Positions 36,108-46,487 of a DNA stretch of 64,000 nucleotides are shown here, piece after piece. The notes beneath the pieces are model-generated. The model searched no databases and was not told the DNA's origin. It was given only the letters and a program-made list of their open reading frames with translations. The position numbers and the translations under genes were made by a program. Each line of letters starts with the position of its first letter. Position 1 is the stretch's first letter. The stretch comes from Dioszegia crocea (lineage: Eukaryota > Basidiomycota > Tremellomycetes > Tremellales > Bulleribasidiaceae), in the NCBI GenBank assembly GCA_001600615.1, contig BCKK01000001.1, forward strand, positions 363,641-427,640, written 5' to 3'.

Positions 36108-37831
36108 ATGGACTTCCTACCCTTGCCACAGCTGCCTGCAGCTCCACGCCAACAGTCCTCCGTCACTCCCCACTCGCGCCATTTCCACTCGTTTCGACAC
36201 CCATTATTCATCAAACACCCCTCGCCCATTACCCATATCCATTTCTGCCCGACCCGACCACATCGCTATGCAGTCAGCTCGTCTACTCGAGTCCTAGTCT
36301 ATGCGCCAAAGACTGGCAAAGTAGTCAAGACCATATCGAGATTTAAGGATACGGCTCGAGGTGCCGAATTTAGAAAAGATGGGAAATTGATCGTGGCGGG
36401 GAGTGACGATGGGATTGTGCAGGTCTTTGACGTTTCAAGTCGGGCAGTGTTGCGAACTATGGCAGAGCATAATCAGTGAGTAGAGCTACAAGGCAGTACT
36501 GACATCAGATCCGTTCATGTCGCTCACTTTTCGCCTCATTCGCCCCAAATCGTCTCTGCATCAGACGACCAGAGTATAAAATTATGGGACTTATCCACCC
36601 AAGCCTGCCTCACTACACTCACTTCCCACACCGACTATGTCCGCTCGGCACTCTTCCACCCTACCAACCCCTCTCTCCTACTTTCAGGCGGATACGACTC
36701 GACGTTCCGCGTGCACGACGTCCGTCTACCGCCAGAGACAGCCAATACCATCACGATGCGCCATGGCGGAGCTCCTATTGAGGATATCCTCGCTTTTCCC
36801 AGTGGCGGAGTGGGCATATCGGTCGGTGGGCCTATACTGCGCGTGTGGGATTTGAACATGGGCAAATGTGTACGGGCGCTCAGCAATCACCAAAAGACGG
36901 TGACTTGCGCTGCGTTTGATGGGTCCAAGGGGCGTGTGTTGACCGGAGGGCTGGATATGATGGTGAAGGTGTATGATGTCGAGGAATGGAAAGTGGTTCA
37001 TACTATGCGATACCCAGCGCCTATCCTCAGTCTGGCAGTATCGGTGAGTTTTCTTCAACTCGTGTAATCGCTTGCTGATAGATAGCCTGACGACACCCAC
37101 ATCGCCGCTGGAATGACAGATGGAACACTCGCCGTCCGTCGCCGTGATCCCAAAGCCAACGAAGAAGCAGCAGCCGAGGCTAAACAGGCTGCTCTGGCCG
37201 GAGGCGCATACGAGTACTTTGCCGAGATGGAGACGATATTTGGGAAGGGCCACGTCAAGGCTAGAGGGAAGGATTTACCCGGGGTACAAGGACCGGCGGA
37301 TGAGTTTAAAGTGGAAAGCAAGCGGAAAGTGAAGCTTAGGGAGTTTGATAAATTCCTTAAGGCGTTCAAGTATGGTTCGGCCCTAGATGCGGGTCTGAAA
37401 AAGGTACGTTTGGGCCATGGCAAGGCTGACACCATAGAGCGTTCGACCTAGTACGACATTTGCTCTGATACAAGAGTTGGTATTCCGTGATGCCCTCCGT
37501 GTGGCCTTGTCAGGACGGGACGAGACTACTCTGGAGCCGATTTTAACATTCTTGGTGCGATACGTGACGGATCCGAGATTTGGAGAGATCGCCTCGAATG
37601 TCGTTGGCGTCATAATAGGTTAGTTTGGCGAGTTCGCAAGGGGGACTGAGCTGATGATCAGATCTGTATACACCAATTCTGGGCCAGTCACCCGGCGTGG
37701 ACGAGCTGCTGGGCAAGATGCAAACGAGGATAGAGAGGGAGTTGGCATTTGAGAGGGAATTGGTCAAGCTGAGAGGAGCGCTGGATATGACGCTGTCGCA
37801 GGCGGCAATGACGCAGGTGTTGGCGGTGTAG
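36108..37831 (+). CDS. UTP15: U3 snoRNP / t-UTP protein UTP15 (WD40)
   Basis: Utp15 belongs to the UtpA complex, which binds nascent pre-rRNA in the nucleolus and is needed for 18S rRNA processing. It starts MDFLPLPQLP at 36108 and stops at 37829-37831. A seven-blade WD40 propeller occupies about residues 40-330, with HPSPITHIHF, FKDTARGAEF, AGSDDGIVQVFD, SASDDQSIKLWDL, SGGYDSTFRVHDV, ILRVWDLNMGKCV and GLDMMVKVYDVE. The C-terminal UTP15 domain holds FDKFLKAFKYGSALDAGLK and ALSGRDETTLEPIL, then a coiled-coil-like end (MQTRIERELAFERELVKL). About five introns, all short. Confidence 0.94.
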
Positions 37832-38073
37832 ATGAGGTGAGTACTCCGCACGATTGTATGGGTATGAGCTTATGGTTGCAGCGCTTTCCCTAGGCTGATA
37901 TTGTTGTACAATACCGCATGTACAGTATAGGAGACCAATCTCATCACAATTTGACGTCAAATCAGAACTTCATAGTTTCCAGTCAGCGCCACTATAACTA
38001 ACCAAACACAGGTGCATCACATCGACAACCAACTGCAAGATCTGATATCTGACCTCAAACCCTCGCATCCCCT

Positions 38074-38751
38074 CTATTCCATCTCCGCAATCTGCCCAAT
38101 CGAAGGATAACTCCACAACTGGTACGGCGGACCCGGAGGGGCGCTAAACGCATCAAAGTAGCCTGGCGACTGCATGTCCATCTGAGCGTGAAGATGAGCC
38201 ATCAAAGGAGCAGTCAGGCGGCCCACCTCTTTCACATCAGTCCCGGCGGTCTTGATCTGTTGGAGGAGAGGATCGATGTACTCGGGACTCCCCATGATCT
38301 GGATTTCTGTCACTTCGCCGTTCCGGAGTACAGTCCACTGGGTGAGGAGGGGATTGCCGACATGGTTGGAAGTCAGCGAGTACCTCTGGCTCCCGTCAGG
38401 CGAGGCGTCGGATTGAGTCATCTGTGTGGCAGCTGACACAGTCAGGGTACCGTCAGGCTGATGGAGTGGCAGGCATATGATCTGAGCCCTCGTGTTGTCC
38501 CTCCCAGCTTTGATACCCAGACGGGTACTGTAGCTGAGCACGCCGACGCACATCCGTGCAGCTCTGGTGATGTAGGACTGATCAAGCATTCCAGGCTCAT
38601 TGAAGAGGTCGGACAGGATGGTGAGGGTACTGGTTGAGTCGGTCTTGGCCGAGTGGCAAAAGAGAGCTCTCGAGGGGTAGAACGTGCCTGTGACTGGACT
38701 TTGGAGTGAGAGTGACACGGCATAGTCGGGAGGGAGAGTGCTGGAATCCAT
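38074..38751 (-). CDS. Unspliced 225-residue protein, unknown; longer member of a tandem pair
   Basis: An ATG-to-stop frame without introns. I do not recognise the family. It has no signal peptide or membrane segment. The N-terminal half (AVSLSLQSPVTG, SRALFCHS, LTILSDLFNEPG, RAARMCVGVLSY) aligns by eye with the small frame at 39320-39613 (LVLQNPDTH, ARAIYKSQ, VTCLSDFFFQPN, KAKESCLSALSG). That similarity supports both as real genes that arose by duplication. The second half continues with a TLTVSAATQ strand and MAHLHAQMDMQSPGYF, then the end IGQIAEME. Lack of introns is unusual in this genome and suggests a young or lineage-specific gene. Confidence 0.65.
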   Translation of the reverse strand: MDSSTLPPDYAVSLSLQSPVTGTFYPSRALFCHSAKTDSTSTLTILSDLFNEPGMLDQSYITRAARMCVGVLSYSTRLGIKAGRDNTRAQIICLPLHQPDGTLTVSAATQMTQSDASPDGSQRYSLTSNHVGNPLLTQWTVLRNGEVTEIQIMGSPEYIDPLLQQIKTAGTDVKEVGRLTAPLMAHLHAQMDMQSPGYFDAFSAPPGPPYQLWSYPSIGQIAEME

Positions 38752-39319
38752 GTTGTAGTGGGTAGGTGGCTGTGGGGGAACGGTGTGGTGTGGCTGTCGA
38801 GGTGTAGAGTGCGAGGATGTTGTGTTGCCGGATGAGGTGCAGTGTCAAAAGAACGAGGGGGGACTCGGGGTCAAGGTCGCCAGCTGACTCAAAGGGGGAT
38901 TCCAGCAGAGCAGGGGACAATCCTTTGTACAACCCTAGCAGAGGCTGCTCTAGAACCTCTGGCGCCTTCATGTTTCAGCATGCCATGTCACGCCATATGG
39001 CCGTATTAGTGCGAAAATGCCTTCTCTGTGCGTCACTTGTTACGGATGCTAGCTGAGTTGCTCAGCCTGAACATCAACCGATACGTACGGCTATTTTGCT
39101 TTACTTGCTGTGGTGTGTAAAGCTAATTCTACGAATATCTGTACCCTTACTGAGCATGCTGCTGGCAGCTGGATGATACACCTCTCCATAATCAAGATCT
39201 GCATACTGAGTCATCTACATCCGTACCTAGCACCTCCGCATCACCGTCGGCATGCACTTCCGGACTACTGTGCGCTCCGCTGATCAGCCTTCCCGCCCCA
39301 TCAGGCCCTCTAGCGTCCG
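38752..39319. other. Spacer between the tandem paralogs
   Basis: 568 bp that should hold the promoter of the 225-residue gene and the 3' region of its shorter relative. I looked for a continuation of the shorter gene here; the frame beyond its stop soon meets further stops. No RNA gene or repeat is seen. Confidence 0.5.
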
Positions 39320-39613
39320 CTATGATTCAGGAGCAAAAGGCGAGTCCCACGGCAACAAGACCCAATCGGTGATGTGTCCCATCACAATGCTCTGCCGCGC
39401 AGTGGGACCTGAGAGTGCGCTAAGACAACTCTCCTTGGCCTTGAGGGCATGGTCAGGGTTGAAGTTCGGCTGGAAGAAGAAATCCGAGAGGCAGGTGACT
39501 GTCTTATCTTGTGATTTGTATATAGCTCTTGCCGCGAAGGAATGGTGTGTGTCCGGGTTTTGGAGCACAAGGTATGTATCACCGTTAAACTTGGAAGATG
39601 TGGTAGAAGTCAT
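39320..39613 (-). CDS. Small unspliced protein, shorter paralog of the 38074-38751 gene
   Basis: A 97-residue ATG frame that aligns with the first roughly 90 residues of its neighbour and then stops after PWDSPFAPES. Shared points are a LxLQxP opening, an (S/A)RA(L/I) strand, a T(L/V)TxLSDxF segment and a following Cys-containing helix. It may be a truncated, decaying copy or a genuine one-domain form. A clean ATG and no internal stop argue that it could still be expressed, but with only 97 codons this is not certain. Confidence 0.5.
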   Translation of the reverse strand: MTSTTSSKFNGDTYLVLQNPDTHHSFAARAIYKSQDKTVTCLSDFFFQPNFNPDHALKAKESCLSALSGPTARQSIVMGHITDWVLLPWDSPFAPES

Positions 39614-40189
39614 CTTGCAGTGAGGCCTGAGGATAAGTACTTAGTACGATGGTTGTGAGCGTCTGAACGTACTGGGAGAGGAGGAGTGTGGGTGTGAGAG
39701 GTAGTATTGCAAGTGACGGGTGATGTCTGACGATGCTAGGGATATGTGTTGTGTGTCTGAGACCAGAGTAAGAGAGGGACGTCAACCCACGCGATAATTC
39801 CTTTGTTCTTGCCGTTGGCTCCGGAAGACTGAGCTTTCCCCTACAGGAAGCTGAAGGCCAAAGGGGCCGGGCCGACTCGTGCGATTGTGCGTGAGCGCGT
39901 TACCGACACAGACTTCAGGCGGACCAGGCATCTGCGCCATGGAGAGGGATGTCTTCAAGAAGACTGCAAAGCAGACAGTGAAGCCCTGGGCTGGTGAGCT
40001 GTGCCTTCGATCGAAGTCGACCGTTTCGAGACTGCCCGGTAGGAGGCAAGACCGCTGACGAGAAGTATGTGATTGGTATCTTCTGTTCTGCCTCATAAGC
40101 AAGTACGTCCAGTCAAATGGAGCGGACAAGTGCGATCATCAGCTATGCACATCTGCAAGGTGGCGTTGCTCGTACGGTCAGCAGGGACG
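39614..40189. other. Non-coding stretch left of the tandem array
   Basis: 576 bp upstream of the small paralog. A minus-strand frame of about 115 codons near 39782-40129 begins only with a non-ATG codon and shows no family character, so I do not call it. Nothing else is supported. Confidence 0.4.
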
Positions 40190-40884
40190 AGGTGATTCAT
40201 CCCCGGAACCATCGGCAAAATATTACCCCATCGGGAAATTGCCACACTGTAACGTAATCAACGCCACTGTGGCACTTCCCGCCACCCGCCGAAAAATCCG
40301 CCACCTCATAGATATCAGGTCTGATACATGCGATCGCTAGAGGGCATGTATGGGGACGTGCCAAGGTACAAAATCAGCTGCTCAAAGTGTCAACGCCACC
40401 TAAATGCAATGGTGACACAACTCCCATCAATATGGCACTTCCCTGCACTTCCCGCCAGTCACCTAGCGAAGTCTGTCTTCCCACAAATCCGATGTATACG
40501 ATCGCTACAGAGCACGTATAGAGACATATTCAGGGGCAAAAGGAAGCTGCTTCGAGAGCGGTTCGAATGGATATCACCCGTATACAATTGCAACGCAAAT
40601 CCCATCTATGTGGCACATCCCGTCACTCACCTGCAAAAATCATGCTGTCCCATCGATACGATCCATGCGATCGCTACAGAACATGCATAGGGATGTGCCC
40701 AGGCTCTAAAGGAAGCTGATGAGAGTGGCACGGATGGGAAAAAAACCTAGACACAATCGTGACGTAATTCCCTAAAATATGGCACCCATCTCCCAGAATT
40801 AACAGAACTTGCTGTTCCACGGATTTGATGCATGCGATCGCTACAGGACACGCATGGGGACGTTCCAAAGGGCAAAAGGAAGCT
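40190..40884. repeat. Decayed ~168 bp tandem array abutting tRNA-Leu
   Basis: Three recognisable units and a partial one lie side by side. The landmark ATGCGATCGCT (or ATACGATCGCT) occurs at about 40328, 40496, 40665 and 40832, and the landmark AGCTG at 40376, 40545, 40714 and 40881, so the period is 167-169 bp. A third landmark, (T/A)xTGGCAC, recurs at about 40271, 40434, 40612 and 40781. The second unit keeps GGGCAAAAGGAAGCTG, the sequence directly next to the tRNA 3' end, and both it and the third unit carry damaged remains of the tRNA T-arm (for example GCGGTTCGAAT). The units are too divergent to be recent. Confidence 0.75.
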
Positions 40885-40978
40885 GATCAGAGTGGGGTTC
40901 GAACCCACGCTCTTTCGAACTGCGGTCTTAGAGAAACTTCTCCTAAACACAGCACCTTAACCACTCGGTCATCTGACC
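40885..40978 (-). tRNA. tRNA-Leu (anticodon UAG) with a 16-nt intron
   Basis: Read leftward, the acceptor stem GGTCAGA pairs with TCTGATC. The D-arm is ACC...GGT with GAGTGGTTAA in the loop, the anticodon stem CTGTG pairs with CGCAG, and the T-arm is GTGGG-TTCGAAC-CCCAC. The loop TTTAGG, then intron, then C gives anticodon TAG at positions 34-36, with G37 as expected for Leu. The 16-nt intron (AGAAGTTTCTCTAAGA) sits after position 37, the canonical site. The variable arm is 11 nt with a small GAAA-loop hairpin. An A-run on the plus strand at 40874-40877 supplies a TTTT Pol III terminator. Leu-UAG is one of the tRNA families with introns in yeast. Confidence 0.88.
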
Positions 40979-41174
40979 GGAAAGGAAAATGCTAAGAAGA
41001 CGCCCGCCCAAATTGATATCTAAATCGCTATCTCACAAGGGGCTGAGGCATCCTGCCAACATGGCAGCGAGAGGGGCTAGCGAGAGATACAAGTTTGGTG
41101 CATGGTTGATTATGGGACGGGAAAGCTACTGCTAAGGACAAAGTGTGAAGTTTTCCCCACCACTCTGTAGCGCG

Positions 41175-42128
41175 CTATGCCAGCTTCCCCGGTGCCTCCT
41201 CGCCTCGCAACACCGCCATGACCGTCATGACCGCCGCGATACCGCTAGCACTCTGAGTTTCCCTTGTAGAAGCCCCGACATGAGGGGTGATGATGACCTT
41301 CCCTGACTGCAGCAGCCCAGAATGCGCTTCCCATGTTGGCGGCTCCATCTCCAGCGCATCCAGTGCCACACCCCAAAGCCTGCCCTTCCCTAGCTCCACC
41401 ATCAGATCCGCCTCGTTGATGAGCCCACCGCGAGCGGTGTTGATAATGATGGCGTTGGGAGGGAGGAGGGAAAGCTGCGCTGCAGAGATCATGTTGTGTG
41501 TGGTAGGAAGGAGGGGTACGTGGAGAGTGAGGATGTCGGCGACTCGGCAGAGCTCGTCGAGAGAAGTGAACCGTTGGTGGGGGATATCGGCCCAGGCGTC
41601 CGCCGGCGCAACAGGATCATACGCCACGACGGTGCTCTCGCAGGCGCCCAGCCACTTCCGAGCAGCTGCTCGACCGATATTGCCCATCCCGACAACCCCA
41701 ACGGTCTTCTTGTACAGGCTCAATCCCAGCATCTGCGCACGAGGGACTTGACGACAAGCCCTGACGTTTTGGTCAAACTCGGGGATACGCCTCGCGAGAG
41801 CGAGACCCAGCGCCAGAGACAGCTCCGCTACCGCCTCGCTGTTCATGGCAGGGGTATTATGGACCGCGATCCCAGCTTTCTTGGCAGCTTCGAGATCGAT
41901 GTTGTCGACTCCGACGCCCTGCTTGACGATGACGCGCAGGCGAGTGGCCGAGGCCAAGTCACGGGCAGTGATTTGACTGTCGGAGCGGACGAGGATGGCG
42001 TCTGCGTTCTCACGCCAGCCAGAAATGAGGGGATCGGTGGAGAGGATGACCCGGAGGTCGGGGGTGGATTGGAGCCGAGCAATAGCGTCGGCGTGGTAGG
42101 TGTCGAGGACGTATACGGTGTTGGACAT
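41175..42128 (-). CDS. D-isomer 2-hydroxyacid dehydrogenase, intronless
   Basis: An NAD(P)-dependent oxidoreductase acting on D-2-hydroxy acids or 2-keto acids; 317 residues. The N-terminal catalytic half has ILVRSDSQITARDL and VIVKQGVGVDNIDL. The nucleotide-binding fold is GVVGMGNIGRAAARKW with a DPVAP strand end. The active-site triad is visible: Arg in NTARGGLINE, Glu in ALDALEMEPP, His in TPHVGAST. It is shorter than the SER33 protein in this window and lacks an ACT domain, so it is not the serine enzyme; glyoxylate/hydroxypyruvate or another keto acid is likelier. It has no introns, which is striking here. It is divergent from the permease at 42486 across 357 bp, suggesting co-regulation. 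Confidence 0.92.
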   Translation of the reverse strand: MSNTVYVLDTYHADAIARLQSTPDLRVILSTDPLISGWRENADAILVRSDSQITARDLASATRLRVIVKQGVGVDNIDLEAAKKAGIAVHNTPAMNSEAVAELSLALGLALARRIPEFDQNVRACRQVPRAQMLGLSLYKKTVGVVGMGNIGRAAARKWLGACESTVVAYDPVAPADAWADIPHQRFTSLDELCRVADILTLHVPLLPTTHNMISAAQLSLLPPNAIIINTARGGLINEADLMVELGKGRLWGVALDALEMEPPTWEAHSGLLQSGKVIITPHVGASTRETQSASGIAAVMTVMAVLRGEEAPGKLA

Positions 42129-42485
42129 GGTGGACAGAGTCTGGCTGGGGGATACCGCGCATCATGGTGCCGTTTATACCTATAGACTGATGCTGCATTG
42201 GATTCGCGGGAACCCTCCCGGGCCCTCGCCGGAAGGTCAAGGTGTTGCCGTAACAGACGGACGAGGCTGTTTCAGCCCATGACGGCACGGGCGATTACCG
42301 GGCTGCGTGCCGGCTCAACAGGTCAAGTTACCATTTGTCCACCACCCCTACTCAGTACCATGGCTAGCCTGTCGAGACCCTCCGCGGCAGATGTCCGGTC
42401 GCCAGGCGAGTGCAGGGCTCGCAATTTCGCTCTTATGAAGGAAGCTCGCTGGGATGATTGAGTCCCACAAATCATTTCCTCAGAC
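42129..42485. promoter_or_regulatory. Divergent promoter, hydroxyacid dehydrogenase / DAL5-type permease
   Basis: This 357 bp region is rich in CGG/CCG triplets (for example CCCGGGCCC, GCCGGAAGG, TCCGCGGCA and GTCCGG), the half-sites favoured by Zn2Cys6 regulators. I do not find the CGGATCCGA element seen at two other promoters of the cluster. Confidence 0.45.
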
Positions 42486-44113
42486 ATGGCATCGCAAGAC
42501 CAAATCACAACCGCCGACCCCGAGAAGGGCACAACTCAACACATCGACCTCAAAGATGATGTCGAGGAGAAAGTCGCTGCGAAAGGCGATTACTCGGGCT
42601 ACGTCAGAAAGTCTGACCCAAAGGAGATTGCGCTAGTAAGGAAGCTGGACTGGCGTATTATGGTAAGTCTCACCATTGGCAGAGTATGCTGACCTGTAGA
42701 CATCACTATGGCTCATGTACTGGCTCAACTATCTTGATCGCAACGCAATTACTCTGGCTAAGTGTGAGTAGAGTCTCGCTAGTGAACTCGCTGACGTTTA
42801 GTGGACGGTATCACCGAGGACCTCAATTTGACCGACGTGCAGTACCAGACATGCGTGTCAATCCTGTTTGTAGGCTACGTCCTCACCGGCATCCCCTCCA
42901 ACATGCTCATCACCCGAATCTCGCCGTCGAAATTCCTGTGTTCAATCATGGTCGTTTGGGCGATTTTATCCATCTGCACGGCATTCGCCAACAACTTTGT
43001 CGGCCTTCTCCTCACGCGGTTCTTCCTAGGTGTGATTGAGGCTCCATTCTGTAAGTCATGTCTTCATTCTTAGCTAATCACAAGACCCCGGTGCCCTATA
43101 CATCCTTTCCAACTTCTACACACGTACCGAAATTGCCACCCGCGTTGCCATCTTGTATACCGGCAACATCCTCGCCACCGCGTTTGCCGGTCTCATCGCT
43201 GTGGGCGTGTTCAAACTGGATGGCGTACGTGGATATGCCGGATGGCAGTGGCTTTTCATCATCCAGGGTGCTGCCACTGGGTTCGCTGCCATCGCCCTCT
43301 ATCCCTTGGTCCCCGACAACCCTCTCACTACTCGCTGGTTGACGCAGGAGGAGAGACAGCTCGCTCATGACCGCATGCTGCGCGACAGGGTGGACACACA
43401 CGAGCAGGGATCTACCTGGGCCGGGTTGAGGCAAGCGGTCTCAGACTATCGGGTCTGGCTATTCTGCGCTTGTCAATTCTTCCACGTCGCTGCGAACGGA
43501 TTTAAAAACTACTTTCCATCCGTAGTCCAGACTCTTGGCTTCAAGTGAGTTACGCCTTAAGGACCTCACTGAGTATAGCCAAACCATCACTCTAGTTCTC
43601 ACTTGTCCCCCTTACCTCCTCGCTGGCGCCTTCACGATCTTCCTCTCTGTATCGTCCGGCCACTTCAACGAGCGTACCTGGCACATCACCGCTTCGAAGG
43701 CTTTGGCCATACTCGGGTTCGTCCTCGCTCCCGCTACCCTCAACCTCGGCGTCCGATACTTTGCCATGGTGGTCTTCACTGTTGGCACCTACGCTGTCAA
43801 TTCACTCATCCTTGGCTGGTGTGCCACGGTGTGCTCGCAAACAGCCGAGAAGAAGGCGGTGACTATCGCGATGATGACATCTTGGGGCAATGCTGCCTTC
43901 ATCTTCACCCCTTATCTATTTATCGACTCTGACAAGCCGAGGTATACCATTGGTGAGTAGGATCGCTCGTGTCGAACTGACCCTTCAGCCATGGCCTCCA
44001 TGGCTGCCTTCTCCCTCATAGTCGTCATGATTGCCTGGACCATGAAGGGCATTCTGGTCAAGCAGAACAAGAGGCTTGCCAGCACTGGCGCCCCTACGTC
44101 TTATCCTTATTAG
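42486..44113 (+). CDS. MFS anion:cation symporter (DAL5/allantoate permease family)
   Basis: A 12-helix plasma-membrane permease that imports organic anions. It starts MASQDQITTADPEKG and stops at 44111-44113. Family marks include WLMYWLNYLDRNAITLAKL in TM1, GYVLTGIPSNMLITRI, RFFLGVIEAPFCPGALYI in TM4, FYTRTEIATRVAILYTGN, LVPDNPLTTRWLTQEE, and FHVAANGFKNYFPSVV in the second half. Yeast relatives carry allantoate, nicotinate, pantothenate, biotin or vitamin H; many fungal ones carry sugar acids and carboxylates. About five introns. Its place among acid- and lactone-processing genes suggests it brings in the carboxylate substrate, but this is inferred. Confidence 0.9.
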
Positions 44114-44288
44114 CCGTTAGGTTACATAGGCAATGAGTGTCAGCTCTATGCAGTCTAGAAGATCGGATCATGCAGTCGCCGTCCTTGAGCTGGCTTTACA
44201 TCTTGCTCTCGCCTTCCAGCATCATACGCTCATCAGACTAATTCAGACAACGGATATGATGCATTGCAGATGTTCATTCCAATCCCCC

Positions 44289-46233
44289 TCACCCTTCATC
44301 GTGGAATCTCACATCCCTTGACGCTTCTTTCCGAGCACCCGTGTCAGGCGTATCTACCCCCTGCAACTCAACGCCCTGAGACTGGGTGCCCAGGGAGGCG
44401 CTGTCGGTGACACCTAGAGAGGACTGGTCGAAACCAGCCGAAACAGGGGAAGGCAGCTTCAAGCCATCGTGAAGATGCCCTCGTCTTTCTCCCTGACGAG
44501 CACCGCTGGCGTTCAAAGAGTTGTCACTTCCAGGCACGTCAACCTCGTTGTTGGTGGTATTGGACCGACTGAAATTATTGGTGTTGGACCGACTGAAGGT
44601 CAAGGTACGGGTCATTGTCAAACTTTTCGATCCCGCCTTGCCGATGGGGATGGTGATTCCGTGAACGACGATGGAGGTAAAGACGAGGAAGTAGACGACG
44701 GGGGTGATCACTTCGCGGAGATGTGTCGATCGTGGATTATCAGGCAAGACCTCGAGAGCGATTTGTACGTAGAATACCGCGCCAACACCTGTAGACAGTC
44801 AGCACAATTCTGAATTTCGGTCTGAAACATACCAATCGGTCCGAAGAATCCTGCAAAAGCGGATTCGCGCCAGGTGGGCAGAGCGGGAATGAATTTGCTC
44901 TAAGACGTTAGCATGATATGGGTTCGGATCTCATCAACGAGGATTTATCAAGATTGAGAAATCAAAACTTACCCATAGCAGCACCCATGGAAGTCGCCTC
45001 ACTAGCATCACCAAGATCCCCAGAACAACCAAGCGCCAGGGCGTTATGCCGTACCATTCCCCAAAATGACTCCAGGGAAGGATGGCTCCAATGTAGATGA
45101 AGATTGCCTAGAATCAGCATCGATCGGAGCAGGATACGCACACTATTGAGAAGATTATCGATGACGTCTTGAAAAGCGTGATCTTCCGTTTCCTTTCTGA
45201 ACCAGTCATCCCAAGTAAAGCTGTTGCCAACGACGAAGCAGCACAAGATGTCGTCCGACCCGATAATTCCGACAACACCGAGGGTGAAGAAGGTGAGGGC
45301 GACGCCGAAAGCGAGGAAAGACTCGTGATCAATGAGCCTAGATTTGTCAGCCAATGATATCTTTCAGTCTAACTCACTCTTTACTTTCGGCAAAGCGCAA
45401 TGTCTTGCGCGCGACATAGCCGATAATGGCGCCGATGATGCAAGAGAGTACGACTTGGTACAGAACGATGTTATAAAACCTCCAATCAGCGCATCATTTA
45501 TTCCGAACTTACCATTCCAATACAGCTCCTCCTACGGTATGCCACGGATGCGTAGGCTCGTGTATCAGGATCAAATAGAGCGGTATGAACAAGAAAGGGA
45601 AGCCCAGACCGTCGTTCGCTCCTGCCTCAGCGACAATGATATTCCGTACACTGAGGGGAACGTGTTGCTCTGCAAATCGACCTAACATCAGCATCGTCCA
45701 TCCGTTTTGACGTACCTTTGCAGATGGAATTGGCCAGAACAGGATCTGTCGGAGTGACGCAACTTCCAATGACTAGGGCTTCCAAAAAGTTGAGGCCAGG
45801 AATCAAGCCCCAGACAAGCAGACTCGTGATGAACCAAGCGGTAGTCATAATTGGCAGCAAGAGCGTCGTCAGGCTGACCCACTCTTTGCGCAAGTATGCT
45901 TTGGGCAAGGCGATTCCTGTGAAGAGCACCTGAATGGCGATGACGATCCGGGTGACTTGGTGTGTGAGGTGTTCCAGCTCATGTTGGTCGCCGCCGACCC
46001 AATCGAGTGGATTGAAGATGTTGGCACAAAGTGGTCCGAATATGATACCAGCGAGTGTGGCTAGTAAAGCCTCAGCTGTGCATTGGTCAGCAGACTATGG
46101 GTTGAAAGCGCAGCCGAAACTGACACATGAACAGGCGCTCTTTGAGCAAGTATGAGATCAGGCCGACAGATATGATGTATCCGCCAACGACAGCTAGCGC
46201 TAGCGAGACATTGTTGATGTCTAGGGCCACCAT
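44289..46233 (-). CDS. NHA1: Na+(K+)/H+ antiporter, NHA1 type
   Basis: A plasma-membrane cation/proton exchanger that removes Na+ or K+ and helps set internal pH. It starts MVALDINNVSLALAVVGG at 46231-46233 and stops at 44289-44291. Membrane core marks are LKERLFMSEALLATLAG, the FTGIALPKAYLRKEW segment, SCVTPTDPVLANSI, and the ion-binding EAGANDGLGFPFLFI with its Asn-Asp pair. Further helices include VVGIIGSDDILCCFVVGNSFTWDD and GFFGPIGVGAVFYV. The C-terminal tail is short and Ser/Asn-rich, much shorter than the long tail of S. cerevisiae Nha1. The first intron uses GTCAGT as donor, needed to keep the frame. About seven introns. It is divergent from the lactonase gene at 46488. Confidence 0.92.
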
Positions 46234-46487
46234 TCGGGTCTGCGCGCCCTTGGTTCGCCTGCCGTGCTAGATTGGGACCTTGCGAGCTGGAACGCTCTGC
46301 GATGAGATGAGATTACATGTATGAATCAGAACCTGAAGACAAGGCCGATGAGGGATTTTCCGTCATGGCTATTTTCGGTGCCTGTACGTAACGTGTGGAG
46401 ACCCCAGATTGTCGCTGTCACTGACCCGGCAAGCGCCCGAGCTGTCGCACCATACTTTCCCCTTATATATCGCCAGAATGCTTGACC

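Noticed and set aside
39782..40129. 115-codon minus-strand frame left of the tandem array
   Set aside because: It begins at a non-ATG codon, its next Met is well inside, and the composition looks random.
40190..40978. CRISPR-like array
   Set aside because: The genome is eukaryotic, units are about 168 bp and divergent, and there are no short identical repeats with unique spacers.
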